DNA of 64,000 bases. Source: Archangium violaceum (GTDB lineage: Bacteria > Myxococcota > Myxococcia > Myxococcales > Myxococcaceae). Positions 53,291-63,669 of the stretch are shown here, piece after piece (the first letter of the stretch is position 1; every line of letters begins with the position of its first letter). Where the stretch lies: positions 2,170,001 through 2,234,000 of the forward strand of contig NZ_CP069338.1 of NCBI RefSeq assembly GCF_016859125.1, in the 5' to 3' direction. A model generated the notes under the pieces. That model had not been told where the DNA came from, made no database searches, and saw nothing but the letters and a program-made list of their open reading frames with translations. The translations under genes and the position numbers were made by a program.

Positions 53291-55288
53291 CTACTTGCGC
53301 GCGTGGCGGGCCTGGTGCAGCCGGAAGTCCTCGTGCCAGGCGCCATCCAGCCGCGTCAGCAGCTCGCGGGTGTCCAGCGTGCGCCGCTTCTCCAGCGTGG
53401 CCTGCATGTGACTGTCACCCACGAGATAGCCGTTGGCGTACAGCGTCCGCGCCTCGGGACCCACGCTGGCCAGCTCCTCCGGCGTGCCCAGCGCGAAGTT
53501 GAACACCTGACCGGAGAAGGGCACGCGCTCCACACCCACCAGCGTCGCCGTCCCGGTGCGCGTGAGCAGGGCCTCGCCCACCTTCAGCTCCGCGGCCTGC
53601 ACCACGCCGCGCTTCGCCGTCACCATCGGGTGGGTCTCGGTCACCATCACCTCGCCCCCCTGCTCATCCCGCAGCTTCACCAGGGGCTTGTGCTCGCCAC
53701 CGCGCGACACCGCCGTCACCGTCAGCGCCACCCCCCGTCCATTCGCCAGCAGCTTGTCCCCCAGCTTCACCTGCTCCACCGGCACCGTCTTCCCGTCCGC
53801 CTTCGTCACCCGCGTGCCCTCCGCGAGGCAGGCATTGCGCCAGTCGACGTTCACGATGTCCTGGAAGCGCGAGCGGGTATAGGAGGTCTGGTTGCCACGG
53901 GAGTCGGTGCAGGTGGCCCTCATGGTGGCGCGCAGCATGAGGCGCGCGTTCTGGAATTGCCGCAGACAGTCCCTCCCGAAGTCCGCCACCCCGCTGAAGG
54001 GCACGTGCAACAGCGCGGGGAGAGAGGTGTCGGCGAAGGGCGTCTTGAAGGGAATGCTCCCCTTGAGCACGCTGGTGCCGGGCGCCGTGCCCGCGCTGCA
54101 CTTGCCGCCCCGCTCCATCAGGATGACGGACGCATCGCTGGTGAGGGTGTCGACGTTGCAGTGCTCGGGCAGGGAGACCAGGTACTCGCCGCTCATGGCG
54201 ACATAGAGGTGCGAGACGTCATAGCCACCGGCGGGCTCCCAGTAGTGGCCCCGGGCGGGAACCCACTCGCCCATGGGGGGCTTGCTCGCCGAGGGGTCCA
54301 CCGCGGAGATGCCGGTGTAGGGTTTGGCGAAGGGCGTGAAGACGCCCGTCACGGGATCCTTGCTCCCCGTGGCGTAATCACAATCCAGATAGCCCTGGAG
54401 GTAACCCCGCTCGAGGCAGGTGCGGATGGGGTTGTCCTGGAAGTGATTGCCGACCAGCTCGCGCGGGTGCTCGATTCGCAAGATGTTGTAGTCCCGGGCC
54501 GTCAGCGCCACGATGGACGACTCGGCCGCCGCATAGGACAGGTGCGACTCGCCAGTGGACTCGTCGAAGGCCATGGCCATCGAGTCCACGAAGAGCTCCT
54601 CCCCGGTGCCAACCGCCAGGCCGAGGTCCACCGGCGGCGTCTCGAGGACCGCGCCCGCGTACTCCTCGAGGGATTGGGTGTCGAGCACGCGGAACCGCGT
54701 GCGCTCGGGATTGGCGGCGAAGGCCGTCACGTCGGCATAGGAGTAGTCGGAGCCGTTGAAGCAGGTCACGAGGCCGGAGGCCTGGAAGCGGGCCACCGAG
54801 GTGTCGGAGGTCACCACATCCGTGAGCGGCAGCAGGTGGCCGCACCGGGAGCCTTCCGAGGACTCGCCGGAGGTCTGCGAGGTGAGCAGGGCCTCGCGGG
54901 CCGCCGCGCCCGGGGGAGTGCCGGTCTTCTTCTCCTTGCGCGCCTTCTCCAGGCGGCGGAAGAGCTGCGGCGAGTTCTCCGGCGTGTTGCCCGCGGCCAG
55001 GAGCCGGTTCTTCACGAAGCTGTACTGCGCGTCGTCGGAGAGGTCGATGGGCATCTGCCTGCCGTCATCGTTCTTCCGGCCCCCCTTGCCCTGGGCCTGG
55101 ACCTCCTGCTGCCACCGCGCGTAGAGCCGGGCCATGTGGAGCGAGTCGGCGGCCAGCACCCGTCGATCCGCCTCCTGCCGCGACGGTGCCTTCTGCTGGC
55201 CACAGCCAGTACCGAGCATCGCCAGACACGCCAGGGCAGGGACGAGACGCGAGATCCTCCGGGATGCTGCACTCAACGACACGTTCAT
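53291..55288 (-). CDS. Lipoprotein with C-terminal Hint (Hedgehog/intein) autoprocessing domain, copy 1
   Basis: 665 residues. Signal peptide with lipobox (LAMLGTGC, Cys about 29), a helical region, then a ~350-residue passenger domain (CGHLLPL, ARFQASGLVTCFNGSDYSY, HPRELVG, CLERGYLQGYLDCDY). At Cys487 a Hint domain starts: CLAEGTRVTKADGKTVPVEQ, LGDKLLANG, VTETHPMVT (the TxxH motif) and LYANGYLVGDS. Such domains cleave just before the Cys by N-S acyl shift. The Hint domain is followed by only ~40 residues, with no toxin. The ATG at 55288 has GAGGTGA upstream. Its paralogue lies directly upstream. Confidence 0.8.
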   Translation of the reverse strand: MNVSLSAASRRISRLVPALACLAMLGTGCGQQKAPSRQEADRRVLAADSLHMARLYARWQQEVQAQGKGGRKNDDGRQMPIDLSDDAQYSFVKNRLLAAGNTPENSPQLFRRLEKARKEKKTGTPPGAAAREALLTSQTSGESSEGSRCGHLLPLTDVVTSDTSVARFQASGLVTCFNGSDYSYADVTAFAANPERTRFRVLDTQSLEEYAGAVLETPPVDLGLAVGTGEELFVDSMAMAFDESTGESHLSYAAAESSIVALTARDYNILRIEHPRELVGNHFQDNPIRTCLERGYLQGYLDCDYATGSKDPVTGVFTPFAKPYTGISAVDPSASKPPMGEWVPARGHYWEPAGGYDVSHLYVAMSGEYLVSLPEHCNVDTLTSDASVILMERGGKCSAGTAPGTSVLKGSIPFKTPFADTSLPALLHVPFSGVADFGRDCLRQFQNARLMLRATMRATCTDSRGNQTSYTRSRFQDIVNVDWRNACLAEGTRVTKADGKTVPVEQVKLGDKLLANGRGVALTVTAVSRGGEHKPLVKLRDEQGGEVMVTETHPMVTAKRGVVQAAELKVGEALLTRTGTATLVGVERVPFSGQVFNFALGTPEELASVGPEARTLYANGYLVGDSHMQATLEKRRTLDTRELLTRLDGAWHEDFRLHQARHARK

Positions 55289-55497
55289 GGGGTTCACCTC
55301 GAGAGGTCGGCAACGGCACTCGACTCCCCTCGAACCACGAGAAGGAGGAACACGGGCGAGCGGGAGTGAGCGCCGGTTCGTCCAACAACCTGGGGATTCC
55401 TCGCGGGCTGTGAAGATGGACATGGAAAACCTTTTCCCAGCATGTCCAAACACAGACACCCCGCAGGACAATCCCCACCAACAGCCGACAATCCCTC

Positions 55498-57492
55498 TCA
55501 TCCGCCGGGATGGACACGCGGCCAGCCAGGCGGCTTCCCCGCGTGCCGGGCCCTGGAGAGGCGGAAGTCCTCGTGCCAGGCGCCATGCACCCGGGACAGC
55601 ACCTCCCGCGCGTCCATCCGCTTGCGCTTCTCCAGCTCCGCCTGCATCTGGCTGTCCCCCACCAGGAAGCCATTGGCGTAGAGCGACCTCGACTCGAGCC
55701 CCCCGTGGGCCAGCTCCCCGGGAGTGCCCAGCGAGAAGTTGTAGACGAGCCCCTCGTAGGGGACGCGCTCCACGGCGACGAGCTTCCTCGCCCCGGCGCG
55801 CGTGAGCACGGCCTCGCCCACCTTCAGCTCGCCGGCCGGCACCACCCCCCGCGACACCGTCACCAGGGGGTGCGTCTCCGTCACCCGCACCTCGTCCCCG
55901 TGCTCGTCACGCAGCTTCACCAGGGGCTCGCGCTCGCCGCCGCGGTGCACCGTCGTCACCGTCAGCGCCAATCCCTTGCCGTTGGCCAGCAGCTTGTCGC
56001 CGACCTTCACCTGCTCCACCGGCACGGCCTTCCCGTCCGCCCGCGTCACCCACGTCCCCTCCGCCAGGCAGCCCCGCTTGTAGTCCACGCGCTCCACCTC
56101 CGTCTTCGAGGGGCAGCGGAAGGGCTCGGGCTCGCCGCCAAACGGGTCCGGACAGGTCCCTTCGGCGTAGACCCAGATTTCCAACCGGACATTCTGCGCG
56201 TTGTTCAGACAGTTGCCCGTGCCGAAGTCCATGATGCCGTCGAAGGGATACTCGCCGGGCGTGGTGGACGGCCTGAAGGGCAGCTCGCCATGGGCCACCG
56301 TGGTGCCGGGCGTGCCACCCGCCTCGCACATGCCCCCCGTGTCCATCAGGATGGCCGCCACCTTGCTGGTCACGCTCGTCACCTGACACTCCTCGAGGAC
56401 GTGGGGCAGGAACTTCCCGCGTGCGGGGACCTGGAAGCGCGCCGGATCGAAGGGCTTCCCCTCGGGCTCCCAGTACGCGCTCCTGTCCGGAATCCACGTC
56501 GGCGTGCCCCCATCGGAGGCAGTGGCCTTCGTGGCCTCGACATCCACCGCGGCGATGCCCGTGGCGCCGCCCGCGAACGGCCTCCAGCCCCCATCCGGCA
56601 GGACTCGCACCGCGCCGTAGTCGCAGTCCAGGAAGCCGTGGACGCTCCCGCGCTCCAGACAGCTGCGGATGGCCTGGTCCGACGGCGACTCGTCGAGCAG
56701 CTCGCGCGGGTGCTCGACGAGGATGTCCCCCGCCTCGCCCGGCATGTTCAGCGTGGCCGTCACCGACGTATAGGTGAGGTGCTCCTGGCCGGTCGCCTCG
56801 TTGAAGGCGACGGCGAGCGAATCGGCGAGCAGCTCCTTGCCCGGCTGCCTGGGCAGGGACAGGGAGAGGGGCGCCGTCTCCAATACCCTGCCGCCGTACT
56901 CCTCATGGGACTCGGAGCCCACCGGGTCGAAGACCATCCGCGACTCGTCCGTGACGAAGGCATTGAGGTCCACGAAGGCATAGTCCGAGCCGCCGAAGCA
57001 CGAGGTGAGGCCCGTGCCCTGGAAGCGCGCATGGTCCGCGTCGCCACCGGTGCCACCGAGCGGAATCAGGTGCCCGCACCACGCCCCATCCATCGTGCCC
57101 GACACGTCCGCGGCCCGCGTCCGCCCCTCCGAAGCAGCCAGGGGCCGCCCCGGCTCGGACGGCCGCCCCCGGCGGTGGAGCTCATCCAGGCGCGCGAAGA
57201 GTCGCGGGGCATTCCGGGCGGTGATGCCCGCGGCCCCCAGCCGGTTCCTCACGAAGCGGTACTGCACCTCGTCGGAGAGCTCGATCGGCATCCGCGCGTT
57301 GGCGCCCCCCTTCCTCGACAAGGCGTGGGGGGACTGCTGCCATTGCGCGTAGGAACGAGCCATGGCACGCGAGTCCTCGGCGAGCTGTTGCTTGTCTACC
57401 TGCTCGGGGATCGGAGCCTGCCGTTGCTGACCGCACCCGACGCCGAGCGCGGCCAACATCATCACCCACATCATCTTCGCGAAACTTCTCAT
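55498..57492 (-). CDS. Lipoprotein with C-terminal Hint (Hedgehog/intein) autoprocessing domain, copy 2
   Basis: 664 residues, same architecture as copy 1: lipoprotein signal peptide (LAALGVGC), passenger domain (CGHLIPL, ARFQGTGLTSCFGGSDYAF, HPRELLD, CLERGSVHGFLDCDY), and a Hint domain from Cys475 (CLAEGTWVTRADGKAVPVEQ, VGDKLLANG, VTETHPLVT, LYANGFLVGDS). The Hint domains of the two copies are about 80% identical over the first 50 residues, while the passenger domains look nearer 45%. ATG at 57492 with GGAAAG upstream. The 209-base gap to copy 1 holds no gene. A tandem duplication is likely. Confidence 0.8.
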   Translation of the reverse strand: MRSFAKMMWVMMLAALGVGCGQQRQAPIPEQVDKQQLAEDSRAMARSYAQWQQSPHALSRKGGANARMPIELSDEVQYRFVRNRLGAAGITARNAPRLFARLDELHRRGRPSEPGRPLAASEGRTRAADVSGTMDGAWCGHLIPLGGTGGDADHARFQGTGLTSCFGGSDYAFVDLNAFVTDESRMVFDPVGSESHEEYGGRVLETAPLSLSLPRQPGKELLADSLAVAFNEATGQEHLTYTSVTATLNMPGEAGDILVEHPRELLDESPSDQAIRSCLERGSVHGFLDCDYGAVRVLPDGGWRPFAGGATGIAAVDVEATKATASDGGTPTWIPDRSAYWEPEGKPFDPARFQVPARGKFLPHVLEECQVTSVTSKVAAILMDTGGMCEAGGTPGTTVAHGELPFRPSTTPGEYPFDGIMDFGTGNCLNNAQNVRLEIWVYAEGTCPDPFGGEPEPFRCPSKTEVERVDYKRGCLAEGTWVTRADGKAVPVEQVKVGDKLLANGKGLALTVTTVHRGGEREPLVKLRDEHGDEVRVTETHPLVTVSRGVVPAGELKVGEAVLTRAGARKLVAVERVPYEGLVYNFSLGTPGELAHGGLESRSLYANGFLVGDSQMQAELEKRKRMDAREVLSRVHGAWHEDFRLSRARHAGKPPGWPRVHPGG

Positions 57493-57763
57493 GGGGCTCT
57501 TTCCAAGGGCATGGAGATGACGACACACCTCCCCTTTCCACAGGGAGGAGGAGCCCTGGTGGCGTGATCACTCGCGAAGTTGCCTGGTGATGGGTCGGAA
57601 TGCACACGCCCCGGCTCGGCGCTCAACGTGTGTCCGCATCGAGCGCCGTGCAGTGGGAACGGGGTTGCGTGTGAATCCACGAACACCCGGGAGGGGCTCG
57701 CGTCCGCCTCACGACAGCCGGGCGTGTCCACGGATGGACGCGGCCCTCCGGATGCGTTCTCCG

Positions 57764-58342
57764 CTACTTCTTCTTCATCGACTCGAGCAGCTTGCGGAAG
57801 CCCTTCTCCGCGCTGGCGACGGTGCGCTCGGGGCCGGTGAGCTTGAAGAAGACGGGGCCCTGGGGGCCCTCGACGATGGCTCCGAGCAGGCGGGAGCCGG
57901 GCTTCGGCGTGGAGGGGCCCATCATGGGGCCACCGCCGGTATAGGTGCCCTTGACGTCCACCGTGGTGACGGAGATGCCGTTGAGGGTCTCCTTCTTGGT
58001 GCGCGCGTCCTTCTCCGTCACGGGGGTGCCGTCGGCCTTCTGGAACTGGCCCAGCCAGCGCTTCACGTTGGCGTCCACCGCGCCGCCCTGGCCGGCGCCG
58101 AAGTAGAAGACGGCCAGCTCCGCGCCCTCGGTGTCCCCCTTGGCGGGAGCAATCCGGTAGGTGGCCACGCGCATGGGCCGGGAGCCCTGCGACTCCCATC
58201 CCGTGGGCGCCGACCAGGTGAGCCCACCCGCCTCGGGGGCGCCCTGCGCGGCCTGCTGCGCATGGGGCGTCGTCTGCTGCGTCTGGGCCTGGGCCATGCC
58301 CACGGCCGCCATCATCGTCATCACACCGAGAAATCGTTTCAT
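57764..58342 (-). CDS. Exported protein of unknown function
   Basis: 192 residues with a signal peptide (FLGVMTMMAAVGMAQAQ). The mature part has LTWSAPTGWESQGSRPMRVA, GAELAVFYFGAGQGGAVDAN and VKRWLGQFQKADGTPV, followed by VEGPQGPVFFKLTGPERTV, all resembling a small periplasmic domain found in myxobacterial and planctomycete proteins. No active-site residues are recognised. Divergent from the FadL gene. Confidence 0.7.
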   Translation of the reverse strand: MKRFLGVMTMMAAVGMAQAQTQQTTPHAQQAAQGAPEAGGLTWSAPTGWESQGSRPMRVATYRIAPAKGDTEGAELAVFYFGAGQGGAVDANVKRWLGQFQKADGTPVTEKDARTKKETLNGISVTTVDVKGTYTGGGPMMGPSTPKPGSRLLGAIVEGPQGPVFFKLTGPERTVASAEKGFRKLLESMKKK

Positions 58343-58496
58343 GGGCCCAACCTATACCGGGCCCGGCTCGCTGGCATCGCACGCTTTTCTGTCTGGGAGC
58401 GCACGCGCCCTGGCCCGCGCGGCGGGGATGCGGCCCACCAGGGTGAGACACACGCTTACCCCCTGAAGTCAGACGCCGCGAAACAAGGACTCGCGT

Positions 58497-59705
58497 ATGA
58501 AGAAGACACTCATGGCAGTGACCCTGCTCGCCGCTGGCGCCAGTCAGGCGTCGGGCCTCGCCATCGACACCCAGAGTGGCCGGGCCACTGGCATGGGCTC
58601 GACGGGGGTGGCGAGCGCGCAGGACGCCTCGGCCATCTTCTACAATCCGGCGGGTATCCTGGGAGTGAACAAGCTCGACGCCCAGCTCGGGGATGCGCTC
58701 ATCCTCGTGAACCTGGGCTTCACCCCCGAGGGAGGCACGGAGCAGACCCAGAACACCGTCTCCCCGCCGCCGCACGCCTATTTCGTCTACAAGTTCACCG
58801 AACAGTTGGGCGCGGGCATCGGTGTCTTCACGCCCTTCGGCGCCAACAGCCGTTGGCCGGATGATTTCGTGGGGCGGCAGATCGCCCTGGCGTCGTCGGT
58901 GAGCACCTTCGACATCAATCCCACACTGGGCTTCGCGCCCGTGAGGTGGCTGCGGATTGGCGCGGGCGCGCAGATCGTCTACGGCATGGTGGAGCTCCAG
59001 CGCCAGCTCGCCTTCGGCGCCGGCATCCCCGAGGGCTCCTTGCAGCTGACGACCGACGCGTGGGGATTTGGCTTCAACGCGGGCGTCCAGGCGGACGTGT
59101 TGCCGGGGCTGCTCACCCTCGGCGCCACCTACCGCAGCCGGGTGGGGATGAATACGGAGGGCGACGCGGACTTCGAGGGCATCCCGCCGGGCCTTCCAGC
59201 GCCGGTCGCCGCGTCGCTCGTGGATCAACCCGTCACGCTGGACGTCACCCTGCCGGCCACGGTGGGGCTGGGCGTGGCCTTCACCCCCACCCAACGGCTG
59301 ACGCTGGCCGTCGACGCCAATTGGGTGGAGTGGTCCACCATCCAGGAGCTCTTGTTCGAGTTCCAGACAGCCCCCGCGCTCAACGAGCCGGCCCCCAAGC
59401 GATGGAGGGACACGTGGAACTTCCACGTGGGCGGGGAGTACAAGGCCACGGACGCCCTGGCACTGCGTCTGGGCTTCATCTACGACCCGAGCCCCACCCC
59501 CGAGGAGACGCTCACGCCGGACCTGCCGGACGCCGACCGTCTGAACTTCTCGGCGGGCGTGGGCTATGCCGTCTCCCACTTCCGGGCGGACCTGGGCTAC
59601 CAGTTCGTCCTGCTCCAGGACCAGCGCAGCACCGCGGAGGAGCTGCCCGGCACCTACAGCGGCTCGGCCCATGTGATTGGTCTGACGCTGGGTTACTCGC
59701 GGTGA
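58497..59705 (+). CDS. FadL/OmpP1-family outer-membrane transporter
   Basis: 402 residues. Signal peptide (TLLAAGASQASG), then the FadL hatch and start: SGRATGMGSTGVASAQDASAIFYNPAG, with the NPAG motif. Barrel strands follow (FTPFGANSRWP, LGFAPVRWLRIGAGAQIVYG, LPATVGLGVAFTPTQRLTLAV, VDANWVEWSTIQELLFEF) to the C-terminus IGLTLGYSR. Probably brings in long-chain fatty acids or other hydrophobic compounds. Followed by the SEC-C gene 54 bases downstream. Confidence 0.9.
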   Translation: MKKTLMAVTLLAAGASQASGLAIDTQSGRATGMGSTGVASAQDASAIFYNPAGILGVNKLDAQLGDALILVNLGFTPEGGTEQTQNTVSPPPHAYFVYKFTEQLGAGIGVFTPFGANSRWPDDFVGRQIALASSVSTFDINPTLGFAPVRWLRIGAGAQIVYGMVELQRQLAFGAGIPEGSLQLTTDAWGFGFNAGVQADVLPGLLTLGATYRSRVGMNTEGDADFEGIPPGLPAPVAASLVDQPVTLDVTLPATVGLGVAFTPTQRLTLAVDANWVEWSTIQELLFEFQTAPALNEPAPKRWRDTWNFHVGGEYKATDALALRLGFIYDPSPTPEETLTPDLPDADRLNFSAGVGYAVSHFRADLGYQFVLLQDQRSTAEELPGTYSGSAHVIGLTLGYSR

Positions 59706-59759
59706 CGCGCGCGGCCTGTTAGAGGAGCCGGGTATTTTCTCCTCGAGAGGTCGAAGGAC

Positions 59760-61040
<1,281 letters not shown>

Positions 61041-61049
61041 CGGCTCCCG

Positions 61050-61766
61050 TCAGGAGGCCTGGCGCACGAACACCAGGAAGTACTGGTCCGGCAGGAAGTC
61101 GTGCGCCCCGGCCTGCTCGTAGCCCGCCGCCTCCAATTCCTTTCGCACCTGTTCCGCCGTCAGCTTGTGCTCCCGCGGCGGCCCCTTCGGCGAGTCCTCG
61201 CGGAAGTCGATGATCACCACCCGCCCCCCGGGTCGCAGCTCGTCTCCCAGCTTCCTCATGTACGCCACCCGGTCGCCAATGTGGTGGTACGTGTCCACGA
61301 TGAGCGCCACGTCCACGGGCTCCGGCAGCTTCGGATCCGCCGGCTCGCCCAGCACCGGTTCCAGGTTGTCCACGCCCTCGCGCTTCGCGCGCTCGCCCAG
61401 GTAGCGCGTCATGTCCGGCTCGATGTCCACGCCGTACACGCGCCCCTGCGGCACCGCCCGCGCCAGCCTCACCGCGAAGTAGCCCGTCCCCGCTCCAATG
61501 TCCGCCACCTTCGCCTCCGGCGGCAGCTCCAGCGCCTTCACCACCTCATCCGGCTTCTGCCACGCGTCCCGCTCCGGATCATCGAAGCGCTTCGCCCACT
61601 CCTCCGCGTCCTCGAAGCGATGCGGCATCCCTCCGTGGTGGGCCCCGTGCTCGTGGTGGGTGTGCGCGGGCGCCTCGCTCCCGTGCTTGCAGGCGGTGAT
61701 CGACAGCAGCGCCACGGTGGTGAAGAGGGCTCGCAGCGCTCGGGGGGAAATGATGCTCGGGGTCAT
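61050..61766 (-). CDS. Lipoprotein-type SAM-dependent methyltransferase
   Basis: 238 residues. A signal peptide ends in a lipobox-like LLSITAC, then a His-rich stretch (HTHHEHGAHHGGMPHRF) and a class I methyltransferase domain: VADIGAGTGYFAVRLAR (SAM site motif I), VYGVDIEPDM (motif II) and VDVALIVDTYHHI. GGAGG lies 8 bases before ATG 61766. Family relatives are often annotated as exported methyltransferases, which is puzzling because SAM is not expected outside the cytoplasm. Convergent with the SEC-C gene. Confidence 0.85.
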   Translation of the reverse strand: MTPSIISPRALRALFTTVALLSITACKHGSEAPAHTHHEHGAHHGGMPHRFEDAEEWAKRFDDPERDAWQKPDEVVKALELPPEAKVADIGAGTGYFAVRLARAVPQGRVYGVDIEPDMTRYLGERAKREGVDNLEPVLGEPADPKLPEPVDVALIVDTYHHIGDRVAYMRKLGDELRPGGRVVIIDFREDSPKGPPREHKLTAEQVRKELEAAGYEQAGAHDFLPDQYFLVFVRQAS

Positions 61767-61858
61767 CAGGGATGCCTCCATTCGCAAGAGGGCCCGAGCG
61801 TAGTCATCCGATCGCTCGTGTCCACGGCTCGTGTGGCCAGGAGATGAACACGGGTGGA

Positions 61859-61910
61859 TATACCCTCACCCCGACCCTCTCCCAGAGGGAGAGGGAGAGG
61901 GTGGGGGTGA
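61859..61910. repeat. Intergenic hairpin repeat, copy C
   Basis: TACCCTCACCCCGACCC-TCTCCCAGAGGGAGAGGG-AGAGGGTGGGGGTGAG: the longest copy, with a near-complete palindrome. It lies between the LVIVD lipoprotein stop (61919) and the upstream promoter side of the methyltransferase. Confidence 0.75.
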
Positions 61911-61918
61911 GCTCTGGC

Positions 61919-63478
61919 TCATGGCTCCGGGAAGATGAGCAGGCCCCTCGAGGTGTCGATGACGTACAGGTAGCCGTCTCCCGGTACCCTCATCCCGATC
62001 GCCCCCTCGTAGAAGCTCTCTCCCCGGTTCGGATCCGTCTCCCGGTAGGTGTTGTAGTACGCCACCTCCTTCGGGTTCTCCGGCACCGAGACGTCCAGCA
62101 CCCTCACCCCGTTCTGGTAGTGCGCGATGTAGAGCCGCTCGCCCTTCAACACCATGTTGTGGATGGAGACGTTCTCGTTCAGCTCGTACCCGCCAATCCG
62201 CTTCGGGCGCGCCGGCTCCGTCACGTCCAGCACCCGCAGGTGCGCGCCCCAGTTCTCTCCTCCCTCGAACGCGATGAGCCGCTCCCCGAACTTCCCCACC
62301 GCGTTCGCGTGACTCGTCGCGTACGGGTAGGCGTACGAGCCCAGCCGCTTCGTGTTCTCCGGATCGCTCACGTCCACGATGACGTACCCGCTCGACCAGT
62401 GGTTGATGTACAGCCGCCCCTCGAAGGCCAGCGCGTCATGTGGATAGCCCACCACCCAGGGGTTGTCGGCCGCTCCCGGCTCCGCGTACTCGCCGAGCAG
62501 CCTCGGCGCGGTGGGCTCCTGGATGTCGAAGATGAGCGTCTTCGGCTGCGGGCCCGGTGACATGCCGTACAGCCGCTCCCCCTCCACGAAGACGGTGTGC
62601 ACGTCGATCGGCCCCGTCCCCGGGAAGCTGCGCACCTGCCGCGGCTCCGCGGGATTGGAGATGTCGAAGACCACCACCCCCGTGTCCGCGCTCGCCACGT
62701 AGAGCGCGTTCCCCTTCGCCCACACCCCGTTCCAGTAGTTGTCCGTCGGCAGGCTGATCCGCTTCCTCAGCACCGGAGCGGCCTTGTCGCTCACGTCGAA
62801 CACCGAGAGGCCTCCCGGCTCCTCTCCCCTCGGGATGGACACCACGTACGCGTGGCCCTGCGTCACGTAGATGTCCACGGGCTCGCCCTGCTCCACGAAC
62901 GACTCGGACGCGAGCCGCAACCCCGAGGCCTCCGCCTCTCCCGCGCGCGGCTCCCACTTCTCCGCCATGAAGGTGCCCGCGTAGGTGAGGGTGCCATTGC
63001 GGCACGTGGCATGGCAGCCGTACAGCCGGTTGCCCTCGGCGCGGCAGCCCACCAGCGAGCTGCGCATGGACACACTCGAGGACGGATTCCACGTGCGCGT
63101 CAGGAAGAAGCCCTCCACCTCCTGCCAGCGCTCCGTCGGGGCTCCTCCCCGGAAGGAGTCGAGGCTGCCGTCCTCCGAGATGCGGAAGGAGCCCGCGTTG
63201 ATGTACGGCGGCTCGTGCTCGGTCCGATACACCAGCGTGTAGATGCCGTCACGCGGGAGGCTGGCCAGTGAGGCCTTGTCGCACCCGATGAGCTCGAAGG
63301 ATTCAGCCCCACAGGTATGCGAGGAGTAATCCCCTATCACCCTGCACGCGGCGTAACGGCCGGTGTCCGCCCAGTCCGCATCGTCGGAGGACAACACGGG
63401 CGGTTTCTCTTCACGACAGCCGGACAACGACAGGCCGCCCAGGACCAGGACGGCCCAGGCACTCCGCATCCCTCTCAT
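61919..63478 (-). CDS. LVIVD-repeat beta-propeller lipoprotein
   Basis: 519 residues with lipoprotein signal peptide (LGGLSLSGC, Cys about 21), then a Cys-rich N-terminal domain (CRVIGDYSSHTCGAESF, GCHATCRNGT), then LVIVD repeats in a beta-propeller (GVVVFDISNPAEPRQVRSF, TLIFDIQEPTAPRLLGEY, GYVIVDVSDPENTKRLGSY, LRVLDVTEPARPKRIGGY, VRVLDVSVPENPKEVAYY). Probably surface-exposed. The Cys residues may make two or more disulphides. Confidence 0.88.
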   Translation of the reverse strand: MRGMRSAWAVLVLGGLSLSGCREEKPPVLSSDDADWADTGRYAACRVIGDYSSHTCGAESFELIGCDKASLASLPRDGIYTLVYRTEHEPPYINAGSFRISEDGSLDSFRGGAPTERWQEVEGFFLTRTWNPSSSVSMRSSLVGCRAEGNRLYGCHATCRNGTLTYAGTFMAEKWEPRAGEAEASGLRLASESFVEQGEPVDIYVTQGHAYVVSIPRGEEPGGLSVFDVSDKAAPVLRKRISLPTDNYWNGVWAKGNALYVASADTGVVVFDISNPAEPRQVRSFPGTGPIDVHTVFVEGERLYGMSPGPQPKTLIFDIQEPTAPRLLGEYAEPGAADNPWVVGYPHDALAFEGRLYINHWSSGYVIVDVSDPENTKRLGSYAYPYATSHANAVGKFGERLIAFEGGENWGAHLRVLDVTEPARPKRIGGYELNENVSIHNMVLKGERLYIAHYQNGVRVLDVSVPENPKEVAYYNTYRETDPNRGESFYEGAIGMRVPGDGYLYVIDTSRGLLIFPEP

Positions 63479-63669
63479 GTGCGCGCTCCCCTTTCGTGGC
63501 TCCGGGCGCGCACCCTACCTCCACCTCGTGGCAGGCCTCGCCCGGCCCCGGCGCATGCCCGGAGAACGAGCGGGCAACGGACACATATCGGGTCATCCGC
63601 GCGAGGCACCGGTATACCGTGGCCCCCACGACGTTTATCGTGCGGTCTCCGCCCACGGAGTGCTTCTCC

